Shown: piece by piece, positions 53,001-62,431 of the stretch | Position numbering within the stretch: position 1 is the first letter of the stretch | Layout: each line of letters starts with the position of its first letter | Source: Leishmania martiniquensis | Taxonomy: Eukaryota > Euglenozoa > Kinetoplastea > Trypanosomatida > Trypanosomatidae | Assembly: GCF_017916325.1 (NCBI RefSeq) | Contig: NC_090148.1 | Coordinates: forward strand, 543,501 to 607,500 | DNA: 64,000 bases | Reading direction: 5' to 3' | Program-made: the position numbers and the translations under genes | The notes under the pieces: model-generated | Seen by the model: the letters and a program-made list of their open reading frames with translations, nothing else | Told to the model about the DNA's origin: nothing | Databases searched by the model: none

Positions 53001-55064
53001 TTGGCCGCCGTAGCTCTTTGTCACATCCTCGAGCCCCGCCCCGTGTCCGAGCTTCACCTCGTGCCCGCTCAGAAGGTACTCGCCATACATGGTATCCCAA
53101 ATCTTTCCGCCACGGCGCAGGAATTTGCGGAACTCGACGTCACGCCAAATGTGGAGCATATCGAACTTGATGTTGTGGCCGACAATGACATCGTATTCGT
53201 CCAGCGGGGGCAGAAAGAGCGAGTCCTTCGAGGACTTGTCGACGATCTGGTTCTGAGACGTCACGGAGGGGTCGTCATAGCGCATGGCAACGCTACGGTC
53301 AAAGTAGCGTCTCGGTATGAAGATGTTCCCCTTGTAGTCGCGAGCGCCCGACAAGACGATGTAGTTCTCCTTGGTGAACGGGTTCGCGACGCGTTTGTAG
53401 CGCCGTATCGTCGTCGTCTCCAAGTCCACAATGAGGTACCGGCGCAAACCGTCCAACGCCTTTTTCTCACGCTCCAAGCGGCCCCGATCCTCGTAAATCT
53501 TTCGCCGCCACTGCTGCAGCCCAAAAACAACTTCGGCGTCGTTGATGTTGACCTTGTTCAGGAAGCTGGCCGTTGAGATCTGCGGCACCGGGTTCTTCAT
53601 CACCTCCACCGTCATCGCCTCGATCCGTGTGAAGGCAGCCGCAGCATCTTCCTGGGCCGGGATGCTGTTCACAGCGCTCATAATGGCTGGAGAGACTTTG
53701 TGCAGGCGCTCCGAGAAAAGCTTGTTGGCCAGCGAGGTAAAGCCTCGATGAAGAAAGCGATCCATCTTCTCCTCGTCCTTGCGCAGGTAATTCTCTGGAA
53801 AGCAGTTTTGCCGAATCAGGTTCCATGTCGCCCGTGGATCATCCTCCTCACCCACACCTTTCGCGACGCTGTGCCCGCCCAAGTACGGCGCTAAGCTCGA
53901 AATCTCCGCTACAAAGAACGGACTCTTCGGCCGGCATGTCCGCGCAAACGCCACAAGCTGCGACGACTTGGTGCGGGCCGTCGGCACAAACAGCGTAATC
54001 GACGAGCTGCCCTCTCCGTAAAGGAGCGTTGTCAGCGCGTTAAGCTTCAAAGTTTCCTCTGCTAGGCTGCGAATCATGTGGACCGACTGAGAGCGCCTCT
54101 GTGAGTCAAAGATGGTGACAATCATCGTGTATCCCTCCGTGATGGTACCCTTGCCGACCCGCACGTTAATGTCCACCACGAAGACGTTCACGGCCTTCAC
54201 GACGCGCCGTACTATCTGCTCCACCGGATTCAGAGCCTTGCGGCTGCCAGGGGTACCAAAGCGGCGATGCACGTGGAGCAGCACTTCCCAGCCCAGAACA
54301 GCACTACGCGCTGCCCCGTTCGACTTCAGCACGTCACTTGGCATGTATGCGCCGGCTCCCACATCGTAGACCGGCGGGTCGACAAGGGTGCCATTGAATT
54401 GTCGCTGCGTCAGCAGAAATGCGGCGTGCTCGAGACCAAGAGGCATGTCTACTCCCTTCACGACCTCCTGCTGCGCTTTGAAGGCGAGGAACGTGATGCC
54501 CCAGGTGTCCGGCGCCAGCGCCAGCCTCTTCATCGATTTGTTGCTCAGCAGCGCAGCGGCAGACTTCACCTCAGTCGAGGCGTCGTTGCCAAAAAGGAGC
54601 CCAGCAATGTATTCGTCACCAATGCGCTCGTCGATCCACATGGCGGCTTTCCAGATGAGTCCCTCCTGCATGACCACCGCCTCGTTTGTGGTTGCGGAGT
54701 ACACCGCGTACAGCTTCTGCGCCGGGTCGTAGGCGAGGGTGAAAATGCCATACTGCGCCTTGGCCAAGAGCATTTTGGGGTCATCCGCCATCACCGCGGG
54801 TGAAAATGGGTTTTGCCGCGCTGGGTACGGCCACATCGCCGGCGGCTGCGGCGCCGAGACAGCAGGTGAGCCACTCGCACGCTGCGTTCGCGCAGATACC
54901 GTCGCCCTGGCATCAGCTGCACAGCGTGGAGGTACCGAGGAGGTGGCATTGTAGCGCAGCGGATGAAAGAGCGCGCTGCACGTCAGCACCGCCTTACCAA
55001 GCTTGGGCGACTGACCGACCAACTTGATTTTTCGGTGCAGCATTGCGCTGCTTCTACAAAACAT
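50088..55064 (-). CDS. POLID: Mitochondrial DNA polymerase I-like protein D (family A)
   Basis: A family-A (bacterial Pol I-type) polymerase of up to 1658 residues. In the C-terminal third, motif A is DYSQLE with Asp at about residue 1375, the motif B region contains KIFSFQRQYGAG, and motif C is HDCVWVD with Asp at about 1594; the catalytic aspartates are present. A 3'-5' exonuclease domain is indicated by VDLETT (Asp about 547) and GHNIKFDMLHIW. The N-terminal 450 residues have no recognised domain, and the start is Arg/Lys-rich as expected for import. Of the four kinetoplast Pol I paralogues, length and synteny beside p166, SAS-4 and dynein point to POLID, which is essential for kDNA minicircle replication in T. 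brucei. The frame extends to 55073 from a GTG. ATGs lie at 55064 and 55043; a TTTTGTAG acceptor at 55054-55055 favours 55043. Confidence 0.9.
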   Translation of the reverse strand: MFCRSSAMLHRKIKLVGQSPKLGKAVLTCSALFHPLRYNATSSVPPRCAADARATVSARTQRASGSPAVSAPQPPAMWPYPARQNPFSPAVMADDPKMLLAKAQYGIFTLAYDPAQKLYAVYSATTNEAVVMQEGLIWKAAMWIDERIGDEYIAGLLFGNDASTEVKSAAALLSNKSMKRLALAPDTWGITFLAFKAQQEVVKGVDMPLGLEHAAFLLTQRQFNGTLVDPPVYDVGAGAYMPSDVLKSNGAARSAVLGWEVLLHVHRRFGTPGSRKALNPVEQIVRRVVKAVNVFVVDINVRVGKGTITEGYTMIVTIFDSQRRSQSVHMIRSLAEETLKLNALTTLLYGEGSSSITLFVPTARTKSSQLVAFARTCRPKSPFFVAEISSLAPYLGGHSVAKGVGEEDDPRATWNLIRQNCFPENYLRKDEEKMDRFLHRGFTSLANKLFSERLHKVSPAIMSAVNSIPAQEDAAAAFTRIEAMTVEVMKNPVPQISTASFLNKVNINDAEVVFGLQQWRRKIYEDRGRLEREKKALDGLRRYLIVDLETTTIRRYKRVANPFTKENYIVLSGARDYKGNIFIPRRYFDRSVAMRYDDPSVTSQNQIVDKSSKDSLFLPPLDEYDVIVGHNIKFDMLHIWRDVEFRKFLRRGGKIWDTMYGEYLLSGHEVKLGHGAGLEDVTKSYGGQTMKLDAVKRAWAEGKETYEIPYSTLTEYLHGDLENTELIFCKHMERALEQRQVIICCARMEGLLCTTEMEYNGLKTNVDLAQRQSNELSMKVSELRRQLEESIPHEIPLDCRKFFNWSSNQHLITFFFGGKLTLSTNARESKPLTGELFARHTLFLRPEHFPPSAYPNGVFLRPPVHVLGIGDCAIMAGMPSEKGTRLFRGYLEAYMRQASFRKSSSILESLRREATTVSRLNADKRGETSALANLLPRRHLFLFAALTPDVNDGVAKLFVKNPISGESVTITEGDKAEQLERFVSAQVAKHTEMIMPADDDASVKDAAFADAHVTLLARDACFSFIHNIRSDAGIAKYLEAHAGYLDTVDPKLRYNISLADTVAIFAYYKHQYANDVHATSGGSRRGGSSISARGGSSAADSLGPVIPPKALPKVGRRGKLSAAEAFKKALLQEALMKPEEWCNYYIDIFFHIANAALQHEALSPEPAKARKGKKKDLARVDDDLPVLLRQRRAFVGYYNSLPDAERKRLSLMCLVGKTASTVYDCFAIPCAHDDLVKVNIKGRLSQYIPSELEAERMMRRFRSSATRQLQVGEDTLSYFKSNHGDKTASVILELRALEKLIGTYYESTDGGTGMVSLVHSTDSCIHHELIHNKTNTGRLASANPNCQNIPKEDKSSLRDMFISRFGDKGMCIEADYSQLEVVALAVLAADQQMLEDLRQNVDFHCKRVTMMRPDLKYTDVLQRAKKNKEPEFVKLRQQAKIFSFQRQYGAGVRMLSQSTGLTQDQVRMLIEKESETYRGVEVFNKMVTLSANSYDASLQNGMRNVRGHQLFKGMFPVLTGSRYVFTESDVPEGMLREREAVRKSTNFSPTHLKNYPVQGFAGEIVQVMLGVLWRHFLANNNYNGLAVLTNTVHDCVWVDCHVSVYRQVAKDVELIMDGVRTVLNALFPEMQVSVDFPCDVVAGESMGALRPIVEETTL

Positions 55065-55100
55065 TGAGGGCACAGAGGCGGAAAAGAAATCACAGTGCCG
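55054..55100 (-). promoter_or_regulatory. Candidate spliced-leader acceptor for POLID
   Basis: On the minus strand, TTTCTTTTCCGCCTCTGTG is followed by CCCTCAATGTTTTGTAG, with AG at 55055-55054. If used, translation starts at the ATG at 55043 after a 10-nt 5'UTR, and the ATG at 55064 is removed. Confidence 0.5.
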
Positions 55101-56246
55101 GCTTCTGGTGGGCTACCCGCAGAGATGGCCGCGTGCTGCGCCCAAAGCTCGTCTTGATATTTTTTTGCTGCTCAATTCGGAGAACGTGAGCGGAGCAGCT
55201 GTCGCGAGAGCAGCTCTCTCGCGCTGAATCTGAGTTGTCGGGCGCCTGTGATATAAGACTCGTGGTGCCACTCGAGCACGGAGAGAGGGAGAGAGATGGA
55301 AAGGAAGAGGGATCTGATGTGCCGTGAAACAGCGCTTAAGGTCTGCTCTGCTGAACCTCAGGGCTTCTTGTTTGACGCGAAACACACGCCGAGCCACACT
55401 CAAAGGATGCCCGTTTCTGTGCCAGTCTCCCTCTCTCACTGGCACAGAACCGTTAGTTCGCGGCAAGCGTGAGGCGAGGGAGAGGGCTTCGATAGGCCGT
55501 CTCAACTTTGTGCAGATGCGCCCTCGGGGCGTCCTCTGCTGCGTTTCTTTTTCCTGCCTCGTGGATGCATGCCCGCACGGGGCCCGTGAAGTGAGGCGAT
55601 GACCAGAGAGTGAGTCTGTGCACGTCTACTGAGGGGCGCATAGAGGGAGACAGAGAGATGAGCAGCAGTAAAGCAAATGCGCCGAGAGGCACACAATGAG
55701 CGAGCAGAGAGAGAGAGAAGGAATACACTGCAGCGCACGCCAGAGGGATGCAGCGCCCCTTGAAAGCGCTACGAAATGCCTCTTTTACCCCAGTTACTTC
55801 ACATGCCATCGAATGCTCGCATCCTCCTCCGTCTGCGACCCCCATCATAGCAATAGTGACTCTCCTGCAAAGAGCAATAATAAGAAGGGTTAGCTGAAGA
55901 CTAAGCAGGCACGGGGGAAAGCACCGCCTTCTCCGCTGTGATAGAAGGCAACACAGCACGCATGGTGTTTGCTTCTTTCGCTCGCTTGCGGGTGGAACGC
56001 ACTCAAGCTCGGCAAAGCAAGATCCGCGCGCTAGGAAGAATAAAAAAGACCCGGTACGAGACGCGTGCCGCGGCGGGACGGAAAGGAGGGCGGTATGCAC
56101 GGGTGCTGGTGAGCCTAGATGGGAGACTGTTTGCGTTTGCATTCGCCGTTCTACGGAGACCATTATCGTCGCCACGATCTGAAGTATCGAATGGGCCATT
56201 CCTCCACTAATGCTTTTCGACACTTTTCTTGTAACCCGCCACGCGA
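55101..56246. other. Intergenic DNA between MPK7 and POLID
   Basis: About 1.15 kb without a convincing gene. A 266-codon minus-strand frame at 55453-56253 overlaps the MPK7 stop and is Ser/Leu/Cys-rich, so it was not accepted. Confidence 0.45.
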
Positions 56247-58166
56247 CTAACACGGACGGTGCTGTTGTTGAATCTGCTCCTGCCAGTCACACGAAATCCG
56301 GCACTCCTCCTCCAAAAGGTCACGTAGCGCTTGCGCACTGGTGATGCGGTGGTCAAACCCCCACGTGAAGGAAGAGTTTTCGTCAACGACGACGCACGGG
56401 TGTGCTTTCAGGTAGGTCGCAATGTCATCGATTTCCTCCCGTGCAACATCCGAGTCGGTGGCAGCACAGCGCACAATTTCATCTCTGGCGTCATACAGCG
56501 TGCGGAAAAACGGATCACGCAGCACCTCCACAGCGGTGGGTCGCTTGCGAGGATCGAAGGAGAGCATTTTCGCAATCAGAATGCCGAGACTCATGGGAAC
56601 GTCAACGTTAGAGCCAAAGATGGCGCTGTGGAAGAGGGCCTGGGAGTGGACATGCTCGCTCGGTGTTCGCGGCTCGTGTCCACGTGCAGCACCGTGAGAA
56701 AAGAGAATTTCGTTGATGAAATGACTGCCTTCCTCGCCACCCTCGAAGAGGGCAGCGGTCTGCTCCGGCGTCTGCGGGACGCCGCGCAGCCCCGGCGTTT
56801 CCAGAATCAACGTTAGCTGGGAGAGGTAGTTGGCACCGGTGAACAAAGGGCGACGCAGCAACATCTCGGCCAGAATGCAGCCGGCAGACCAAATGTCGAT
56901 CGCATGGTTATAGCGGCCCATGATGAGCAGCTCGGGTGCTCGGTAATAGCGAGTGACAACGTAATCGGTGAGACTGTAGAGCGGGGGCTGCTTGGCTGCG
57001 TGAGAAGCACATGATGCGCCGCGGACTCTAGAAGATGACCAGCAGAAACGACCCCAGCTCTCAAGCTCTTCGGTGCTTGACTGGGCGGCTGTCGCGACCG
57101 CCTTAAGGGCCCCGTCACGCGGCCAAGCAGGAATACCGCCGCGGGAGAGGCCAAAGTCGCAAAGTTTCATGTCGCAGTTACCGTTGAGTAAGATGTTGCC
57201 CGGCTTCAGGTCACGGTGGATGATGCCGCTGCTGTGCACATACACCAGTGCCTTGATGAGCTGATAGGCGATGAAGCGGAACTGGCACATCTCGATTTCT
57301 TGCGAGGACTTCAGTAGGGCAGCGAGGTCCGTGTCCATGAGGTCGGTCACTATATAAATGTCATCGAACGAAGCGGGCGGCGATGAGCCAGCAGGGACGG
57401 GGGGATGCCCAACTTCCATCAGGCGCACGATGTTCGGGTGCCCTTGCAGGTACCTCAGCACCTTTACCTCCCTCAGTATGCGGCGACCATCCACCAGATC
57501 ATTGAGAGGCTTCGTAAGCTTCTTGATCGCGACGAACGGCGATGCCTCACCGCGCGCCAGCGTACGGCGCTTAAACGGCTCCCAGTACAAATGCGGAACT
57601 AGCACGGGACCGTCTTGCGCACCCTCGCCCAGCACAGCGCGGGTGCGATAGTACACGGGAGAGCCTTGGCAGCGACGCTGCCGCGTGACAACGCGACCCT
57701 CTTCTTCAATGGTGAGGATTGCTTCATTGTAGTAGGCGCTGGATGGAACAAGACGCAGGTCTACAGCAGCGCACACCACTCCGTAAGCACCATACCCGAT
57801 CACCTTTAGCACTTCAAAGTGTGGCGCCAGCTCGAACGTGGATCCGGCAACCTGATAACTCTTCCTGTATTCGTCAATGTGGTTAATCCTCACCGGCACA
57901 TCGCTGCTGCCAAATAGCATTCCGTTCTTGCGCGCCATTGCAATGAACGGCAACGCAGCCTCATTAAACATCGTCTTGGGGCTTGGGAACTCGCCGTCAG
58001 TCTTCTCTTCTGCCGTGCTCTTCTCTTTCTTTTCGGTAAGCACAGGTGGAACGACAGAGAGAGGAAGAGGGAAAGGGAGAGGGACGTTGGGGGAGAGGGA
58101 GGTTGGGGGAGAGGGAAGGGTAGGAAAGGTCATGGCGCCGCACACCTGCAGCAGATCAGCGTGCAT
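56247..58166 (-). CDS. MPK7: Mitogen-activated protein kinase with TDY activation motif
   Basis: A 639-residue protein kinase of the CMGC/MAPK group. Visible are the glycine loop GYGAYG at about 124-129, VAIKK with the ATP-binding Lys at about 215, HRDLKPGN with catalytic Asp 319, DFG at 337-339, and TDY at 400-402 in the activation loop followed by VVTRYYRAPEL. All catalytic residues are present. Two inserts are unusual: about 70 extra residues between the glycine loop and the Lys, and about 40 extra between DFG and TDY. The first 65 residues are Pro/Ser/Leu-rich. The substrate is unknown; in Leishmania MPK7 has been linked to growth control of the intracellular stage. The MPK7 name rests on recalled synteny (LmjF.13.1640). 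ATGs at 58166 and 58133 are both possible starts. Confidence 0.9.
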   Translation of the reverse strand: MHADLLQVCGAMTFPTLPSPPTSLSPNVPLPFPLPLSVVPPVLTEKKEKSTAEEKTDGEFPSPKTMFNEAALPFIAMARKNGMLFGSSDVPVRINHIDEYRKSYQVAGSTFELAPHFEVLKVIGYGAYGVVCAAVDLRLVPSSAYYNEAILTIEEEGRVVTRQRRCQGSPVYYRTRAVLGEGAQDGPVLVPHLYWEPFKRRTLARGEASPFVAIKKLTKPLNDLVDGRRILREVKVLRYLQGHPNIVRLMEVGHPPVPAGSSPPASFDDIYIVTDLMDTDLAALLKSSQEIEMCQFRFIAYQLIKALVYVHSSGIIHRDLKPGNILLNGNCDMKLCDFGLSRGGIPAWPRDGALKAVATAAQSSTEELESWGRFCWSSSRVRGASCASHAAKQPPLYSLTDYVVTRYYRAPELLIMGRYNHAIDIWSAGCILAEMLLRRPLFTGANYLSQLTLILETPGLRGVPQTPEQTAALFEGGEEGSHFINEILFSHGAARGHEPRTPSEHVHSQALFHSAIFGSNVDVPMSLGILIAKMLSFDPRKRPTAVEVLRDPFFRTLYDARDEIVRCAATDSDVAREEIDDIATYLKAHPCVVVDENSSFTWGFDHRITSAQALRDLLEEECRISCDWQEQIQQQHRPC

Positions 58167-59783
58167 CAGGCCTTTTTCCTCTCAGCACCTCCATTCGCTG
58201 CGATAAAGCGTGGTCTGTACGGTAAACTGCCCCTCCCCTTCCCCACCGGCCCGCCACTGACCCCATCAAGCGCCTCCAAGCAGCCAGTACAGTGGCGTGG
58301 CAGCAATACACCGTCTTGGTCACTTGAGCACGGCCATTGCCAGCGCTGCACCCGCCCCCGCACTGCGAAGGTCGCCTCACAGCGATGCCCATGATCGCGG
58401 TGGTCACAGCCCCGTGCACCTCTCTGTGGACGCTAAGGTTCGATGCGTCATGAGGCCGACTCAGCGCCAGATGAAACAAATGTAAATGACGCTGGCGTTC
58501 TGCCTAGCACAGGGACAACACAAGCTAACACCGTGTCACTTGTAGTTCACAAGCAACGCCATCTAGGTCCTGACCGCAGGCATCAGCAGCAGTAGAACAG
58601 CATCGCCACCCCTTACGCCACAGGCGCTTAAATCTGCCACCATGCGGAGCGTCTGGGCAATAGCAAGGAAAAGGACTAGACGGCTTCCAACGAAGAGGAA
58701 GTAGCCAGCCCTAAAATGCCACGCACTCTGGTAGCCGGCACCGCCAGGGTGCCGAAGAAGGCGAGGCAACGACGACTGCGCAGTCATGGACCCTGTCTCT
58801 TTCTCACACACACACACACGCCATCGAAACAATGGCAGTGAGCGTTAAGAGCAAGAAGGGGAAGAAGAACAGGGGAAACAAATTGGCACTGAGCCCGTAC
58901 CTCATGAACAATAGGTGAAGCCCCCACGCATGAGGATACGTTGCGTCGCAGGCTCACAACGTGCCTGCTTCTTCTGCCGCCATGTTGAGAGTTGGAGTCC
59001 AATGAGTGCTGTCGCGAAAGGGGGGGCACAAGCACACAAGAGAAAATGTCGGTGATGGCAGCAGCGCCACAGAACAACAAAGCAGCAGATGCTGTTGGCC
59101 GGCTGAGAGAGACAGAGTGCAGGGGCTTTGTTAAGTGGCATCCTCAGTTGACTCTCCTCGCGCTCGATGTCGCTGCTATCGGTCTTCTCGCGCTCCTGCG
59201 CCGGTCCTCCCTTTCATCCACCGCTACCCATGCGCCTCGCTAAGTGCGCAAGAGAAAAGAAGAAAGCAATAGCTGTGACGCAACAGTACCGCTGCCCAAC
59301 TGCGACGGGTTCACATCGGTTCGCCCTACTGGTATGATATTTCTTGTGGGGGTGGTGTGTTTGGTCACGAGGAAATCATCGACATCTAAGCACAGTTAGT
59401 ATGCGTTCGGCGTAGTACAGGTGGCTGTGTATAGAAGATTTATCGCCTTCTATCACAAGCACACTAACAGAAGAATAGGGATATGAAAGCGATCGGCGCA
59501 GCAAAGGATGTGCGCACACAGAAAAAGAGGAAAGCAACAGCACACACTTCACAAAAATGGCTTCTATTAAACATAGGTACTCTCAATACATCGGCGAACC
59601 TCACCGCCCCACATCTCCGCCAGGTGGTGAGAGGTAAGTGTGCAGCATCCACTGAGTTGCTGCTGCGACAAAGAAAAAAAAACGATTGAACAAGACACTT
59701 CTCCCTGCAACGGGTTGCGCCGCTGCATCATCTATCTGCCGTTACCTCGGCAACTCCCCTCGCTGCGTACTGGTAATGTCTGG
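58167..59783. other. Intergenic DNA between the dynein gene and MPK7
   Basis: About 1.6 kb without a convincing gene, less purine-biased than the other spacers. A CA run lies near 58805-58820. It probably contains the dynein 3'UTR and MPK7 5'UTR. Confidence 0.45.
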
Positions 59784-62370
59784 CTACTCGACAACATCGA
59801 GCAACAGACCCACACCGGCGATCACCCATTTGCGCGACGGCTGCTTGCTCTTCAGGTAGAACCCAACGACGAAGCCCGGGCCACGGGCCTGCGTTTTGTA
59901 CACAGGACACTCGTACTGGTCTCGCCGATCAATCTTGCTCAGCGGCAAGGAGCGGACTTGCATGATGGGCATCTTCGGATAGAGGTCTTTGAGACGGCTC
60001 TCCTCGATGCAGCCAGCCGTGCCGTCCCACCGAGCCCCCTCCATCGCCAGCCCAGTCACGTAGCACCCGTCGCGCGCGTTGGACTCGATTTGATCAGCAG
60101 ACTTCTTTAGCACATCGACCACCAGTGCCATCTGGTCGAGGTCGAAGCTGTTGATGATGGAGGTGGTCTGCATGATGGCGGTTAGAAAAGACATTGGGTT
60201 GAAGAAGAGCGCAATATTGGTCACCTTGGGCGTCTGCAGATCAGCGTTCCAGCTCAATAGCTGCTCATTGCGCGCGATAAAGTTCTCCACCCACGAGCCG
60301 AGCATGCGCTGCGACATGAAGGACACGCGTGACCACCGCTCGGGCATCTTGTCCAGGTAAATCTGCTCGAAGAGCTCCTGCATCGCAGAGCTCATCGACA
60401 GCGCACCCTTCAAGCCAAGGTTCAGCTCCTCCAATGATGTGCGCAGCGTATCGATGAGGACGTTCATGCGCTCACTCTCCTGGTAAAAGACATGCTGCTG
60501 TGGCGAGCGGTCATCCTCGAGGCGCTCTGACAAGTCCTGCAGGTTATGCGGCTCCGGCAACCGCTCGCGGATCTCGTCGATCTTCTGCTGCACAATTTCC
60601 TGCGGACTCAGCATGTCACCGCCGCTATGCTTCTTGGGCTGCAGCTCGTTAATCGTCTTAAAGAGGACGTCGGCCTGCATCGTGCGGTAGTTGATCTCGG
60701 CGTTGGGGTGCAGTCCGTAAAGCAGCGGCGACTCGGTTGGGAAGTCGTCTGCTGACGTCAGCCACTGCATGTACTCCTGGTAACTCGCAGGAGCCGGCAC
60801 TGCCAAGCCTGGAGCCAGCTGTAGGCCGTCGCAGCAGTCAGGGATGATGTAGCTCTGCAGGTACGCCATGCAAAGGACGCGATCCCAGTCATCTGTGATG
60901 TGACCGCCGTACATGATCTCGCCAAACACGTAGCGCAGATCCTCCCACGGCACCTTGGGGCGGTCCTCAATGTAGTTTGCCGCAACCTCCATGCACGTTG
61001 TGAGGTCGCCGGCATTGAATGGGTAGGTGCGGTTCCACCCCAGCGGGCCAAACTTCTTGCGCTCCACCACAACAGCGTGAAAGAAGCACATGGAGAACAT
61101 GATGCAGCGGTACTCTGTCGGCTTCGCACTCTTCTCCCATGGCTCATCGCTGAAGTTGCCCATGGCACGCGCAATGTTCTGCCGAATGCCGGTCGGCGGC
61201 TCTGAAGTCAGTTTCACCGATCGCTGCAGGATACCAATAGGAATCACATCCGACGGTTCGGCGCTCAGAAACACGCGAAAGTTCGGGTGCCCTTTCACAC
61301 CATCGAACGGGATCTCTTCATCCGTGACCACAATCGGCTCTTCCTTCGGCGCCCCTGGTGCATCGCCATTATCCCTCGCGTCACCGTCCTCGCCATCACC
61401 GCTCTCCTCACCCGTCTGTTCCCCACCACTCTCCTCGTGTGAGGGCACCGACTTGCCCTCGGCCGCCTCACCCTCGAGCTCCTCGTGGTCGCCCACGCCA
61501 CCGTCGCTCCCTGCAGCGGCACTGCGCTCGCCGGCCTTCCGTTCGGCAATCTCCTTGCGAAGCTGCGCGACACGCGTGTACGTCTCAGCATAAGTGTCAA
61601 GGCGACGCTCCAGCGTGCGTAGCCACTTCTCGACAAGGTGGATGTTCGAAAGCAGTGCCCATCCGCCCTCGGCGAAGCACTTGTCCAACGCGCGGTCCGC
61701 CACTACCTCCTGGCCCTGCCCGAGCGACACGTTGAAGAAATTCTCATTGTCGTACGTGTAACCCAGTTTGCGGCCCAGCTCCTCGACTGCCTTCACCGGA
61801 TCGACACCAGGGGACAAGATGAAGAAGAGCGGTGTCGTCGTGCTCGAGTTCTGGTACGAGACAGACATGTCTACTGCCTGATCGGACACGAAAAATCGGC
61901 CAATGCTCATGCCCACAAACATCTCCAACGCCGCCGTCAGTCGGTCTGGGCGCAGGCAACGCAGCACCAGCAGGCGCTCAAAGTTCGACAGGTTCTTCCA
62001 CTCACCCGGCATTTTCTCCAACTCCGGCTTCTCCAGCTCGCAGTACTGGTACCACCGATTGTTCTCCGCCATATCGCTCGGCAGCAGGTTAAATGACGGC
62101 GTTGCACCCTCCACCTCGGCGAGTGCCTGCACCGCATCCCAGTTCGGCTGCGTGCACCACCCCGTTACCGCCTCGGGTCGTGTCACACCGACCTTCTTCT
62201 TTCCACGAAGAAGGAAGTCCAGCTGTTTCGGATCGATTTCACCGCGGCGGCTCAGAATGGCGAAGGTAAGCAGGCTCGAAAAGATAAGTTTGTGGCGCTC
62301 AAACAGGCCGCGCGACACATATGCGAAGACGTGCTCCGTGATTGACTGGGTCATTGCCTGCCACAGATCC
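59784..62370 (-). CDS. Axonemal dynein heavy chain, C-terminal fragment (5' part missing)
   Basis: Only the last 860 residues or so of a protein that is normally about 4,000-4,600 residues. The fragment starts in the region shared by axonemal heavy chains (VFAYVSRGLFERHKLIF) and covers the linker after AAA5, AAA6 and the C-terminal domain. Recognisable blocks are FFILSPGVDP, GWALLSNIHLVEKWL, EPPTGIRQNIARA and FGPLGWNRTYPFNAGDL. None of the nucleotide-binding P-loops of AAA1-AAA4 or the microtubule-binding stalk is present, so this piece cannot be a motor by itself. It resembles an outer-arm beta-type chain, and recalled synteny (Tb927.11.3250) agrees. An acidic Glu/Gly/Asp-rich insert lies at about residues 285-345 of the fragment. 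The frame is still open where telomere-like repeats begin, so the ATG at 62354 is an internal Met, not a true start. Confidence 0.9.
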
Positions 62371-62431
62371 CTAAACTTAACCCTAACTCTAACCCCTAAC
62401 CCTAACCCTAACCCTAACCCTAACCCTAACC
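62366..62431. repeat. Short CCCTAA (telomere-type) repeat abutting the dynein gene
   Basis: Imperfect, then perfect, copies of CCCTAA on the plus strand begin immediately after the last dynein codons. No subtelomeric sequence lies in between. The C-rich strand reads left to right. Confidence 0.85.
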
